Part shown: piece after piece, positions 1 to 8,800 of the stretch | Numbering within the stretch: position 1 is the stretch's first letter | Layout: each line of letters starts with the position of its first letter | Origin: [Clostridium] viride DSM 6836 | Lineage (GTDB): Bacteria > Bacillota > Clostridia > Oscillospirales > Oscillospiraceae | DNA length: 64,000 nucleotides | Direction of reading: 5' to 3' | Assembly: GCA_000620945.1 (NCBI GenBank) | Contig: JHZO01000004.1 | Coordinates: 372,001 to 436,000, forward strand | The notes under the pieces: generated by a model | What the model saw: only the letters and a program-made list of their open reading frames with translations | What the model was told of the DNA's origin: nothing | The model's database searches: none | Translations under genes and position numbers: made by a program

Positions 1-258
1 ATCCGCAAAAAACTGGTTCAAGGCACGGAACGTATCACCGTTTAAAGAATAATGGTTCCATTTGCCCTCTTTTCGCACGTCAACCAGCCCGCTTTCACAT
101 AGGATTCTCATGTGATGGGATAGGGTGGGCTGCGTAATGTCAAACCGTTCTAGCAGTTTGCAGGCACATTTTTCTCCATCGGATAACATTTGCGTAATTT
201 GCAAGCGGTTGGAATCGGCCAAGGCTTTGCAAATTACCGCCACATCAATTGGATTCAT
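1..258 (-). CDS. ArsR-family metal-responsive repressor (3' end outside window)
   Basis: Partial gene of 86 codons that starts at 258 and runs off the left edge. The protein has the small winged-helix form of ArsR/SmtB repressors: a helix-turn-helix around residues 40-55 (DITQPTLSHHM) and a following wing with KEGKWNHY. Cys31 and Cys33 (KCACK) lie at the start of the DNA-binding helices, where ArsR-type repressors bind thiophilic metal or metalloid ions. Family knowledge says such proteins leave DNA when the ion binds. The metal is not known. The promoter just upstream carries a palindrome, so autoregulation is likely. Any resistance genes would lie to the left, outside the window. Confidence 0.9.
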   Translation of the reverse strand, partial: MNPIDVAVICKALADSNRLQITQMLSDGEKCACKLLERFDITQPTLSHHMRILCESGLVDVRKEGKWNHYSLNGDTFRALNQFFAD

Positions 259-270
259 AGCACACCTCAC

Positions 271-319
271 ATAGATCAAGATCTATCTAAGTATATGCTG
301 ATACATAGATGATTGTCAA
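271..319 (-). promoter_or_regulatory. Promoter and palindromic operator of the ArsR gene
   Basis: On the minus strand TTGACA (319-314), an 18-base spacer and TATACT (295-290) form a strong sigma-A promoter. Immediately downstream, ATAGATC-AA-GATCTAT (271-286) is a perfect inverted repeat with a 2-base centre, positioned to block transcription start. A weaker pair ATACAT/ATGTAT (301-324) spans the -35 region. This is the expected position of an ArsR operator. Confidence 0.8.
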
Positions 320-329
320 TGTATAAGAT

Positions 330-365
330 AAAAAAAGAGAAGCTTACCTCAGTAAACTTCTCTTC
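330..365 (-). terminator. Terminator of the corA-like gene
   Basis: Inverted repeat AGAGAAG...CTTCTCT around a GTAA/TTAC inner pair, followed on the minus strand by seven T residues. It lies just beyond the stop of the CorA-like gene. Confidence 0.8.
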
Positions 366-368
366 CGA

Positions 369-1199
369 CTAAAACCACTTTTTCAGTTTAAAAAAGATCA
401 CCGTTGCCAGACAAACGACGACGCTCAACAGGATCACATAGACATAGCCAAAGCTCCAAGAATACTCCGGCATCTGCAAATTCATCCCAAACCATCCGAC
501 AATGAGGGTGAGAGGCAAAAACACCGCGGTAATCACGGTAAAGACCTTCATAATCTGGTTTTGTTCAATGTCAATCTGGGCTTGATACGCTTCTCTCACT
601 TGGGTAATGTATTCTCGCAAGTGAAGTACAGAATTGAGTAGGTAATCCACCCGTCGATCCAACGTGGCCATGCGTTTTTGCAGTTCCTTGGAAAAGGCTT
701 TGTTCTCGTTTTCAGACAGTTCACTGGTAATCATGGTCAGCTGTTCGTAGTAGCGCTTCATTTGAAGCAGTTCGCGACGCAAGCCAATGATTTGCGCCGT
801 CCGGTAGGACTTGGTGCTTTTCTCCACCAAGAGGCTGTCTTCCAAGCTGATGATGCGATCTTCCGTTTTTTCCAAGGCATAGACATCGTTGGCGGTTAAA
901 CTATGGAAAAAGCCAACCAATTGTGCGTAGTGATCTTTATTGGAATCGACTTCTCGCATAAGCTTTTCACAGAGTGCGTTGTTTGTCAGAAACAGAAAGT
1001 CTGTATCGCTGCAATAGATACAAATTCTTTCTTCGCGAATGGATGGATTTTTAATGTCGCAGAAATGGAAGGAGATGAGATAGGCTCCCTCCTCCAAGGC
1101 AAAGCAGACGTGCCGATTGGCAAGAAGCCTGGTATAGAGATCGGAGTCGACATAGTCCTTTAGAAGTTCAACTTCATTCATATTCGTTAGTTTATACAT
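369..1199 (-). CDS. CorA-family divalent cation transporter
   Basis: 276-residue inner-membrane protein of the CorA (2-TM-GxN) family, which moves Mg2+ or similar divalent ions through a pentameric channel. The family signature GMN is at residues 238-240, directly after the first membrane helix (about 217-237), with a second helix at about 250-270 and a basic C-terminus. The large N-terminal part is cytoplasmic and rich in helices (about 90-215), as in CorA stalks. It is shorter than typical CorA (about 315), which fits the divergent Gram-positive subgroup. Start ATG has AGAGGAG seven bases upstream. Exact ion is unknown; Mg2+ is most likely. Confidence 0.87.
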   Translation of the reverse strand: MYKLTNMNEVELLKDYVDSDLYTRLLANRHVCFALEEGAYLISFHFCDIKNPSIREERICIYCSDTDFLFLTNNALCEKLMREVDSNKDHYAQLVGFFHSLTANDVYALEKTEDRIISLEDSLLVEKSTKSYRTAQIIGLRRELLQMKRYYEQLTMITSELSENENKAFSKELQKRMATLDRRVDYLLNSVLHLREYITQVREAYQAQIDIEQNQIMKVFTVITAVFLPLTLIVGWFGMNLQMPEYSWSFGYVYVILLSVVVCLATVIFFKLKKWF

Positions 1200-1301
1200 G
1201 GTAAGGCTCCTCTGCGCTTCCTTGGAACTCGCTCATGTTGAATTACGTAGGTTGTGGCTTCATTATAGCACAAATGTGAGAGGACGCAACGCCTGCTTGC
1301 G

Positions 1302-2222
1302 TCAAAATTCCTGCTTGACCGCAAGACAGTAGTTGACATGATCCAATGCGGTCATGGCTTGTGTGGGATTCGCTTTGTTGTAGGAAGCAAAGTACTGCTG
1401 TGTCATGTCCGTGGGTGTTAGGTGCTCATAAATGAGAAATCCATGCTCGGAAAGCAATGCTTCCACTTCGGAATAGGAGTAGCTTGCCAGCATGGGTTCG
1501 TTGGCAGCGCCCGCTAGGATGGCGAGTTTCTGAGTGTGTCCCCCGGCACCGTCCGTGTAGTACCGTTCCTCGGAATAATCAAAGACAAGGGAGCTTCCCG
1601 TAGGTAACAAAGGGGCAAGGGAGGCAAGTAAGGTGGAAAAGGCTTCTTTGGATAAATAATACACCAGGCCAAGTAGGCTGCAAAAGCTCCTGCTCTTACT
1701 TGAAAAGCGCTCCTGTTCCTGGAGCGTACGTGGCCAGCTTTCCTTGGTCAGATCAGTTGCAACAAAGCAGAGATTTTCCGGAATGGGTATCGATGCGTCC
1801 TTTAAGTGGCTTTGTTTATCCTGGGCCGTGGTGGGATGATCGAGCTCGAAGATGCTTAAGTGTTTCGCCCAGGCAGGCTGTCGGTATGCAAAGGTATCAT
1901 ACCCTGCCCCAAGAATGACATATTGCCTGGTCCCCACAAAAGCGGCTCTTTGGAGAGACTGTTCGGCAAAGGCGGCTCGGCCCAGTGGGAGGGGGGATAG
2001 TTGCTGATCTACGATGCATCGCAAGGCTTCCTCTTTGGTACCCTCAAAGCCTGGCAGAAAAAACGAAACTCCCTCTAACAGACTGTTTGAGACTTGTTGA
2101 TAGATAGCGTCGGTCAGTAGTGCCTTTGCCACGTGGTCATCGTATACTTTCACTTTTTTGTGTTCGGAATGATATGCTCTGGCAAAGGCACAAATCAGAG
2201 CGGTCATACTCGTTTGTTCCAT
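1302..2222 (-). CDS. Class I SAM-dependent methyltransferase (LCM/PPM1-like family)
   Basis: 306 residues from the chosen ATG at 2222, which has AGGAGGTGA ten bases upstream; a longer reading frame to 2348 lacks such a site. The SAM-binding motif I is GAGYDT at 105-110, followed by ELDHP at 126-130, whose acidic residue should bind the SAM ribose. This combination and the order of segments match the leucine carboxyl methyltransferase-like family (TIGR00027-type proteins), which in bacteria modifies mostly unknown small-molecule or protein carboxyl groups. The substrate cannot be told. It stands alone between CorA and the pdxST region. A GACGCAA/TTGCGTC inverted repeat (1284-1304) overlaps the stop codon and may act as a weak terminator. 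Confidence 0.8.
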   Translation of the reverse strand: MEQTSMTALICAFARAYHSEHKKVKVYDDHVAKALLTDAIYQQVSNSLLEGVSFFLPGFEGTKEEALRCIVDQQLSPLPLGRAAFAEQSLQRAAFVGTRQYVILGAGYDTFAYRQPAWAKHLSIFELDHPTTAQDKQSHLKDASIPIPENLCFVATDLTKESWPRTLQEQERFSSKSRSFCSLLGLVYYLSKEAFSTLLASLAPLLPTGSSLVFDYSEERYYTDGAGGHTQKLAILAGAANEPMLASYSYSEVEALLSEHGFLIYEHLTPTDMTQQYFASYNKANPTQAMTALDHVNYCLAVKQEF

Positions 2223-2274
2223 GATTACATCACCTCCTATTCTTAATACACCAAATGCGGTGGAAAGAGTAGAC

Positions 2275-2303
2275 TTGTTCTTTCCTCCATTTTGTGGTAT
2301 AGT
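2275..2303 (+). promoter_or_regulatory. Promoter-like sequence with no gene, leading into a terminator
   Basis: TTGTTC (2275-2280), 17 bases, TATAGT (2298-2303) on the plus strand. A perfect intrinsic terminator follows 30 bases later, so any transcript would be only about 50 bases long. Confidence 0.4.
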
Positions 2304-2331
2304 AAGCATAGAAATTCCAAGAATTTTCCGT

Positions 2332-2360
2332 CCGTTGCCAATTGGCAACGGATTTTTTTT
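2332..2360 (+). terminator. Intrinsic terminator with 20-base perfect palindrome
   Basis: CCGTTGCCAA/TTGGCAACGG (2332-2351) is fully self-complementary and followed by A and eight T. No plus-strand gene precedes it; it lies upstream of the methyltransferase gene on the other strand. Confidence 0.75.
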
Positions 2361-2728
2361 ATATTCTTTTCAAGGAAGCGTTTCGTCAAGAGAACAAAAT
2401 GGTTCCTGCTGACCATGCTCTGTGTTTGCATTCTGGCATTGCACAACCCAGTCTGGAAGCCCAAATCAAGTGCCACCTTGGAAAACTCAAGGGGGTATCC
2501 CCTTGAGAGAAAGAGTTCGCCTCCTCAAACGGATGACTTCGATCAGAGGTCGTCCGATTTCGCGCAGGTATGCAGTTTTTCTCAGGGTCAGTTGCGATGG
2601 AATGATCGAAATGATGGCTCCCAGATTGGAAATCTGAACTGGTTAAATTAATATAAGTTGGGCATTTTAAGAAATTCAATTTGCACTATAATGAGGATAT
2701 TCATCAAGAAAAAAGGAGCTGTCATGCA
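2361..2728. other. Intergenic stretch upstream of pdxS, no gene recognised
   Basis: Short open frames exist on both strands but none has a ribosome binding site or recognisable sequence. The stretch contains a perfect hairpin CTCAAGGGG-GTAT-CCCCTTGAG (2486-2507) and a small one CAGATT-GGA-AATCTG (near 2624-2638). A TATAAT (2687-2692) lies 37 bases before the pdxS start, with only a weak -35. No PdxR-type regulator gene is present. It could be decayed sequence or a long leader. Confidence 0.4.
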
Positions 2729-3604
2729 ATGAATAAGGATCGGTATGCACTAAATAAAGAATTGGCTCAAATGCTTAAGGGTGGGGTCATTATGGATGTC
2801 ACCACTCCCGAACAGGCAAAGATCGCGGAAGCGGCGGGGGCTTGTGCGGTGATGGCATTGGAGAGAATTCCGGCCGACATTCGTGCTGCGGGTGGGGTCT
2901 CGCGCATGAGTGATCCACACATGATTCGAGGGATTCAGGAGGCGGTGTCCATTCCGGTTATGGCAAAGTGCCGCATTGGTCATTTCGTTGAAGCACAAAT
3001 ATTAGAAGCCATTGAAATCGACTACATTGATGAAAGTGAAGTGCTTTCTCCAGCCGATGATGTATATCATATCGATAAGACCAAGTTCCGCGTTCCCTTC
3101 GTCTGTGGTGCGCGCGATCTGGGTGAGGCATTGCGCCGCATTGCAGAAGGTGCATCCATGATTCGCACAAAAGGAGAACCAGGTACCGGTGATGTGGTAC
3201 AGGCGGTGCGGCACATGAGAGCGATGAATGCGGAAATTCGCCGTGTACAGCTCCTGCGAGAGGACGAGCTGTTTGAGGCAGCCAAGCAGCTGCAGGTTCC
3301 AGTGGAGCTGCTGCGCTTTGTGCAGGAGAATGGGCGCTTGCCGGTTGTCAACTTTGCCGCAGGTGGGGTCGCTACGCCGGCAGATGCAGCACTCATGATG
3401 CAGTTGGGAGCCGAGGGGGTGTTTGTCGGTTCCGGCATTTTTAAGTCTGGCGATCCACAAAAGAGAGCCGCCGCCATTGTCCAGGCCGTGACCAACTATA
3501 CCGATGCCAAACGGGTTGCCGAGCTTTCCACCAATCTTGGGGAAGCAATGGTTGGGATCAATGAAGACGAGATTGCCCTCTTGATGGCAGAACGGGGAAA
3601 GTAA
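2729..3604 (+). CDS. pdxS: Pyridoxal 5'-phosphate synthase, lyase subunit PdxS
   Basis: 291 residues, the normal length of PdxS. With PdxT it makes pyridoxal 5'-phosphate directly from ribose 5-phosphate, glyceraldehyde 3-phosphate and glutamine-derived ammonia (DXP-independent vitamin B6 route). The two catalytic lysines are visible: Lys80 in [11 protein letters not shown] and Lys148 in RTKGEPGTG, and Asp23 in MDVTTPEQA. The start ATG at 2729 is chosen over the upstream TTG because AGGAG lies 11 bases before it and homologues begin near here. The pdxT start follows one base after the stop, so the two form an operon. Confidence 0.98.
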   Translation: MNKDRYALNKELAQMLKGGVIMDVTTPEQAKIAEAAGACAVMALERIPADIRAAGGVSRMSDPHMIRGIQEAVSIPVMAKCRIGHFVEAQILEAIEIDYIDESEVLSPADDVYHIDKTKFRVPFVCGARDLGEALRRIAEGASMIRTKGEPGTGDVVQAVRHMRAMNAEIRRVQLLREDELFEAAKQLQVPVELLRFVQENGRLPVVNFAAGGVATPADAALMMQLGAEGVFVGSGIFKSGDPQKRAAAIVQAVTNYTDAKRVAELSTNLGEAMVGINEDEIALLMAERGK

Positions 3605-3605
3605 G

Positions 3606-4166
3606 ATGACCATTGGGGTGTTAGCACTTCAGGGTGCGTTTGTGGAACACGAAGTCATGCTCCAGCGACTTGGGGTTGACTATGTTGAACTCCGACAAAG
3701 CCGGGATTTGGAGCGTCCGTTTGACGGTCTGATTCTTCCTGGTGGAGAAAGTACCGTCATGGGAAAGCTGTTGCGGGAGCTCTCCTTATTTGAGCTGCTC
3801 AAACAGCGAATTCAAGGGGGACTGCCTGTGTTTGGAACCTGTGCCGGACTGATCCTTCTTGCGGAGGAGGTTGAGGGCGGCAATCCCTGCTTTGGAACCA
3901 TGAATATTCAGGTGAAACGTAACGCATACGGCAGACAGCTGGGCAGTTTTCATACGGAAGAAAAAATGGAAGGCTTAGGCAAGGTTCCGATGACCTTTAT
4001 CCGCGCACCTTACATTGAAGCGGTGGGGCCAAGGGTGAAGGTATTAGCCACCGTGGATCAGCACATCGTTGCAGCCCAACAAGGCAATCAATTGGTCACC
4101 GCATTTCATCCCGAATTGTGCGAAGACTTGTCAGTCCATCAACATTTCTTATCCATGCTATCCTAA
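3606..4166 (+). CDS. pdxT: Pyridoxal 5'-phosphate synthase, glutaminase subunit PdxT
   Basis: 186-residue class I glutamine amidotransferase that feeds ammonia to PdxS in the cytoplasmic PdxS12-PdxT12 complex. The catalytic triad is present: Cys79 in GTCAGL, with His168 and Glu170 in FHPEL. LPGGES at 45-50 forms the oxyanion region. It starts one base after the pdxS stop codon and is followed by a strong terminator, so pdxST is a closed two-gene operon. Confidence 0.97.
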   Translation: MTIGVLALQGAFVEHEVMLQRLGVDYVELRQSRDLERPFDGLILPGGESTVMGKLLRELSLFELLKQRIQGGLPVFGTCAGLILLAEEVEGGNPCFGTMNIQVKRNAYGRQLGSFHTEEKMEGLGKVPMTFIRAPYIEAVGPRVKVLATVDQHIVAAQQGNQLVTAFHPELCEDLSVHQHFLSMLS

Positions 4167-4170
4167 GAAG

Positions 4171-4204
4171 AACCCCGTTCAGTGGTCTGCTGAACGGGGT
4201 TTTC
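4171..4204 (+). terminator. Terminator of pdxST
   Basis: Perfect 12-base stem AACCCCGTTCAG/CTGAACGGGGTT (4171-4201), 7-base loop and a short T tract. A second GC-rich hairpin GCCCCGC/GCGGGGC (4214-4236), overlapping the stop codon of the convergent gene, may end that transcript. Confidence 0.9.
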
Positions 4205-4235
4205 CTATGGTTGGCCCCGCTGGCAAAGGGCGGGG

Positions 4236-5501
4236 CTAGACGGATATTTCTTGTTTCGGAGGATGCTGTCGCGCAAAGCTGGTGTTGTCCTTGGTGCGAT
4301 CCGAGAGGGCTTGGACCGGATTTGGAGAAGATTCGGCGCGATAGTCAATGTTGAAACGCTGCTGATGGCGAGAAATGACCTGGTGGCTCGGAACACTAAG
4401 AATGTCTTGATTCACCATCTCTTGGTAGAGGAAGAAAGGATGATCGGGGGGAAGGGTGGAGACGGGAGCATATAACTGTCCATTTGCAGTCAAGGAACCT
4501 TGCTTTGCCAGAACCTCGCGCACATAGTCACGCGTATCGTGAAATTGAAGGAGCTTGGGAAAGGTACCGTCCGGGATGACCGACTGCCACTCCGTCCCTT
4601 CCAATTGCCGCAGAAGATCTGCTACCTTGTGCAGGTGCGTGATCTCTTGTTGCAAGTGCTGTTCCCATATGGCTTTGATCGCTAAGTCCAGTTCATCCTG
4701 ATAGAAAGAATAGTAAAGGTAACACTCCATATATTCGTGAAGCAGCCATTGTTCCAACCAGGTGCAGTTGGGATCCAATAAAGAACCGTAGTGGCTGACA
4801 TGATCCTCTTCAATCATGGCAATTTCCTGATAGAGCTGTCGCCCTACATCATTGTGATAGCTGTTACCTACGTTCATATAAAAGTTCATGGTCTGCTGCT
4901 CGGCAGCCGTAATGATGAGGGTATTGAGCTTGGTGCGGATGTCGGCAGTTTTGGCATCGATGGGAGTTTTGACTGAATCGTAGGGGAAGCGATGCTCGGC
5001 GATGGTGGGCCGCCCAGGGGTGATATCCACGTAGCTTTTCACCAATTTTTGAGCCGGAATCTGTGCATCCAAATCCAAAAGATTTGCATAGCGGTACAGG
5101 TGGTCAAAATCCTCTAGGAGGGCGAAATCCAAGGCCTGCTTGACATAGGCATTGGGCTCGTTCTGGGCAAGCCAAGCGGTCAAATCCACGGCAACATGCT
5201 CATACCCGATGGTCGTTTCCAACTGGGTTTCATCGATGGGCTTTAACCAATTGATGTGCTTTTGCTGTTGTTGCTCTATGCGGCGAATGAGGGCTAGTTC
5301 ACGGCGCAAGTCGTTGTTCTGGCAGTTGCGATGAAATTGATGCTGAAACAAACTTGCCTCGACCTCAATCCCATTCATGAGGATGATGCGGATCTTTGTG
5401 TAAGGGTCAATGCTTTGTTTGTTATATGGCTCTGGATACAAGCGGCTCCAAGGGAGAATGACGTCTTCCATTTTGCTGGGCTTTTGTTCAAATGGATTCA
5501 T
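4236..5501 (-). CDS. Ferritin-like superfamily protein, function unknown
   Basis: 421 residues, mostly helical, no signal peptide. Several Glu/ExxH patterns spaced as in four-helix di-iron proteins are visible: Glu101-His102, Glu130 with His134, Glu201, Glu231 with His234 (EEDH), Glu256 and Glu286 with His289 (EITH). This supports a ferritin-like fold with a bound metal pair. I do not recognise a named family or a substrate; it is longer than bacterioferritin or rubrerythrin. AAAGGAG lies seven bases before the ATG. It stands alone and is convergent with pdxT. A role in iron handling or oxidative stress is possible but only inferred. Confidence 0.65.
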   Translation of the reverse strand: MNPFEQKPSKMEDVILPWSRLYPEPYNKQSIDPYTKIRIILMNGIEVEASLFQHQFHRNCQNNDLRRELALIRRIEQQQQKHINWLKPIDETQLETTIGYEHVAVDLTAWLAQNEPNAYVKQALDFALLEDFDHLYRYANLLDLDAQIPAQKLVKSYVDITPGRPTIAEHRFPYDSVKTPIDAKTADIRTKLNTLIITAAEQQTMNFYMNVGNSYHNDVGRQLYQEIAMIEEDHVSHYGSLLDPNCTWLEQWLLHEYMECYLYYSFYQDELDLAIKAIWEQHLQQEITHLHKVADLLRQLEGTEWQSVIPDGTFPKLLQFHDTRDYVREVLAKQGSLTANGQLYAPVSTLPPDHPFFLYQEMVNQDILSVPSHQVISRHQQRFNIDYRAESSPNPVQALSDRTKDNTSFARQHPPKQEISV

Positions 5502-5624
5502 CCTAGTGCTCCTTTCGTTTTTCTCTAGTCTTTACCATTCCTTCCAAGTTATACAAATGTAAGCAGGGAAAGGGAATAAACAGGTCGGAATCGGAAACAA
5601 TGAACCCATGAAGAAAAGGGTGGG

Positions 5625-7964
5625 TTGATTGCATTGAATACATCAATCGGAAAGAGCATTCATCGAAAGGAAGCCTGGGACAAGGTGTGTGGAAGAGCAC
5701 AATACGTCGACGACATTCCCTTGGCTGGTGCCCTTTCGGCTCGTCTCTTGACCAGCTCGTGTGCCCATGCCCGGATCAAGGGCATTGTCCTGACGAAAGC
5801 CTTATCCATCCCAGGAGTGCAGGCCATCGTCACCGGTGCGGATTGTCCGGAGCACTTTGGGCCTTTGCTACAGGATCGTCCTGCTCTTGCACGTGAGGTG
5901 GTGCGCTATGCGGGGGAGCCTGTGGCCATGGTGGTTGCCTTGGATGAAGCCACGGCAGAACAAGCGGTACGCCTGATTCAGGTGCAATACGAACCACTCC
6001 CGGTGCTACTGACGCCTTCGCAAGCTTTGGCGCCAGACGCTCCCCTCATTCACAAGCAAAGCAATGGATATAAAAAGGTCATGGAAGACATTTATCCCGA
6101 AGTGGGGAGCAATGTGGCAAGCCGGTATCAGATTCGAAAAGGCAAGGGTCAAAAAGCCTTGGAAGCTTGCAAGACCGTTGTGGAGAAGCGGTTCTACCTG
6201 CCGCCTTCGGATCATGTTGCCATGGAGGTTCGCTCCGCGCGTTGCGAAATTGCCACCAATGGGGATGTGATGATCACCACAACATCACAAGCCCCCTTTA
6301 GTGTACAAACCCAAATAGCCAGTGCCTTCTTAATCCCGTCCGGGAAGGTGCAAGTCAAAGTTCCCTTTGTGGGGGGCGGATTTGGGGGAAAGGCCGCGGT
6401 AAGCCTAGAAACCTTGGCCTACTTGGCCTCGCAACGTGTGGGTGGAAAGGCCGTTCGGCTGACCATTCCACGAGAGCAGGATATGGCGAGTACACCCTCC
6501 CGCTTAGGCTTGGAGGCGATGATCAAGCTAGGTGCGGATAAGGAGGGAAGGCTTCAGGCAGCGGAGTTTACCTATTATCTAGACTGCGGGGCATATTCCG
6601 ACAGCGCTCCCTATATGACAAAAGCCATTGCGGTGGATTGCACCGGCCCCTATCGAGTGGAGCACCTATCCTGCGATGCCGTATGCGTGTACACCAACCG
6701 CACCTATGCCACCTCTTTTCGTGGTTTCGCGCATGAATCCTACACCTTTTGTGTGGAGCGAACCATGGATATCCTGGCCAAGGCCTGTGGGAAGGATCCT
6801 TTGGAGTTTCGCCTCCTCAATGCCATACGGCCTGGTGATTTGACCCCTACCCAGGTCTGCTGTACGAACAGTCTCATGGGAGATTTGCCAGGCTGCCTCA
6901 CGCACCTTAAAAGCCTAGGGGAGTGGGAAGGGGCAAAACCGGTTCAGATTAAAGCAGATACGGTGCGGGCCCAAGGGGTATCGTGTTTTTGGAAAACGGA
7001 GAATCCGCCCACCGATGCCGTATCTGGTGCACTCATTACCTGCAACGAAGATGGAAGTCTAAACCTCCATACCGGTGTGGTGGAGATGGGTTCGGGAGGG
7101 CAAACTCACCTGGCTCAGATATTGGCGGAGAAATTTAAAATTGATGCGCAGCAAATTCATGTGGTGATGGAGGTGGATACGCGTGTATCTCCCGAACATT
7201 GGAAGACCGTCGCCAGCCTGACCGAGTACATGGCAGGAAACGCGGTGTTGCAAGCGGCCGATGATCTTCTGGGGCAGTTCAGGCGCAATGGAGCATTGGC
7301 ACTGGATTGTCCGGAAGAAGAGATTGCGGTGTCTCATGGTCGTGTGTACTCCATCAAGAATCCAGAACTGTTCATAGCGTGGAAGGATATCGTAAAGGGC
7401 TACAAAACTCCCAGCGGCACTTCACTGGGGGAACCCATCCTGGGGCGTGGCGGCTTCATGCTCAAGGGCTTATGCTTGTTGGATCCCGTGACCGGGCGAG
7501 GCAGAACCGGACCGGACTGGACCGTGGGTGCTCAGATTGTGGAGATTGAGGCAGACCTGAGACGGTACACCTATCGCATTCTAAGAGCCACCACGGTGAT
7601 GGATGTGGGCAAAGTCATCAATCCCGAATCCATGCGGTCGATGGTTGCAGGCGGAATGGCAATGGGCATTAGTTTGGCCAGCCGTGAGTATTGTTCCTAC
7701 GATGCAAAGGGGATCCCTCAAGCCCCGAACCTTCGCACCTACAAATTGATGCACATTGGACAAGAGCCAGACTACCGTGTGGGATTTCTGGAAACGCCCA
7801 AAGAAGATTCCCCCTACGGGGTGCGAAGCTACGCAGAGCATGGCATTCTTGGCATTCCGGCGGCTCTGGGGAATGCCCTTTCGAGCGCCTTCCAACAGGA
7901 GTTTTGCTCCCTTCCGATCACTCCGGAGATGATTTGGACCATGGCAAAGGAGCGTGAACAATGA
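5625..7964 (+). CDS. Molybdenum hydroxylase large subunit (xanthine dehydrogenase/aldehyde oxidase type)
   Basis: About 779 residues. It is the molybdopterin-binding catalytic subunit of a xanthine dehydrogenase-family enzyme. The N-terminal hammerhead domain (about 10-120) precedes the large Mo-binding part with the glycine loop VGGGFGGKAA (about 249-258), FRGFAHES (about 365-372) and, near the C-terminus, VRSYAEHG, where the Glu near residue 738 should be the catalytic base. The start is a TTG at 5625 or 5634; GGGTGG favours the second. The FAD and iron-sulfur subunits follow with 4- and 14-base overlaps. Substrate (purine, nicotinate, aldehyde or other) cannot be assigned. Confidence 0.9.
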   Translation: MIALNTSIGKSIHRKEAWDKVCGRAQYVDDIPLAGALSARLLTSSCAHARIKGIVLTKALSIPGVQAIVTGADCPEHFGPLLQDRPALAREVVRYAGEPVAMVVALDEATAEQAVRLIQVQYEPLPVLLTPSQALAPDAPLIHKQSNGYKKVMEDIYPEVGSNVASRYQIRKGKGQKALEACKTVVEKRFYLPPSDHVAMEVRSARCEIATNGDVMITTTSQAPFSVQTQIASAFLIPSGKVQVKVPFVGGGFGGKAAVSLETLAYLASQRVGGKAVRLTIPREQDMASTPSRLGLEAMIKLGADKEGRLQAAEFTYYLDCGAYSDSAPYMTKAIAVDCTGPYRVEHLSCDAVCVYTNRTYATSFRGFAHESYTFCVERTMDILAKACGKDPLEFRLLNAIRPGDLTPTQVCCTNSLMGDLPGCLTHLKSLGEWEGAKPVQIKADTVRAQGVSCFWKTENPPTDAVSGALITCNEDGSLNLHTGVVEMGSGGQTHLAQILAEKFKIDAQQIHVVMEVDTRVSPEHWKTVASLTEYMAGNAVLQAADDLLGQFRRNGALALDCPEEEIAVSHGRVYSIKNPELFIAWKDIVKGYKTPSGTSLGEPILGRGGFMLKGLCLLDPVTGRGRTGPDWTVGAQIVEIEADLRRYTYRILRATTVMDVGKVINPESMRSMVAGGMAMGISLASREYCSYDAKGIPQAPNLRTYKLMHIGQEPDYRVGFLETPKEDSPYGVRSYAEHGILGIPAALGNALSSAFQQEFCSLPITPEMIWTMAKEREQ

Positions 7965-8800
7965 TTCCGTTTGAATTTACCTATTGCCGTCCGGATTCCT
8001 TGCAGGAAGCGGCCCAGGCCTATGAGCAACTGCAAAGGGAGGGCAAGTCTACCCTTTACTATGGTGGAGGCAGTGAGATCATTACCATGTGCCGAGGGGG
8101 CAGCCTTCAGCCGGGGGCAGTCATTGACCTGAAAGCCATCCCGGAATGCACCCAATTTCATCTGGATGAGGAGCATTTGCACATTGGAGCGGCTTGCACG
8201 CTCAATCAAATTAAGGAATCGAAGGTATTTCCCCTGCTAGGGCTGGCCTGCGGAAGAATTGCGGATCATACTAATCAGTGCCGCATTACCTTGGGGGGGA
8301 ATCTTTGTGGTACCATCCTTTACCGAGAAACCAGTCTGCCACTCCTCCTATCCGATGCCATGGTCACGCTCATGGGGCCAAAGGGGGAACGAAGGCTTTC
8401 ATTTAAGCGTGTCTTTCTCGGTAGCATGCAGCTGCACGATGGGGAATGGATCGTTGCGGTGCACATTCCCAGATGGGCCCTGTCGGCGAAGTATGCACAC
8501 ATCAAACATACCACCAATGAAAAGATCGATTATCCTCTCGTCAGTGTCGCAGCCCTCTGGAAGGGAGATCACTTGCGCGCCGCATTTTCTGGTGTTGTTT
8601 CGTATCCGCTCCACAGTGAAGCCATCGATGCCGTTCTCAACGACCATGCCATCCCGTGCCAAACTCGCGCGGAACAAGTGATCCGTTTGCTGCCGGAAGC
8701 GCCACAGCAGGATGTGGAGGGCTCAAGGGCATATCGAAGCTTTTTGCTCACCAACACCTTGACTACCCTTTTGGAGGAGTGGGAACATGGTTCGATATGA
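7961..8800 (+). CDS. Molybdenum hydroxylase FAD-binding subunit
   Basis: 279 residues, the medium subunit of the three-part molybdenum hydroxylase, passing electrons from the iron-sulfur subunit to NAD+ or another acceptor. The FAD-binding patterns of the CoxM/XdhB family are present: YYGGGSE at 33-39 and ITLGGNLCG at 109-117. The C-terminal part matches the CO-dehydrogenase flavoprotein C-terminal domain in length. Its ATG overlaps the stop of the large subunit in an ATGA junction, so the two are translationally coupled. Confidence 0.93.
   Translation: MIPFEFTYCRPDSLQEAAQAYEQLQREGKSTLYYGGGSEIITMCRGGSLQPGAVIDLKAIPECTQFHLDEEHLHIGAACTLNQIKESKVFPLLGLACGRIADHTNQCRITLGGNLCGTILYRETSLPLLLSDAMVTLMGPKGERRLSFKRVFLGSMQLHDGEWIVAVHIPRWALSAKYAHIKHTTNEKIDYPLVSVAALWKGDHLRAAFSGVVSYPLHSEAIDAVLNDHAIPCQTRAEQVIRLLPEAPQQDVEGSRAYRSFLLTNTLTTLLEEWEHGSI

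Noticed and set aside
2292-2679. Several 60-120-codon frames upstream of pdxS
   Set aside because: No ribosome sites, overlapping on both strands, and unusual composition; treated as intergenic.
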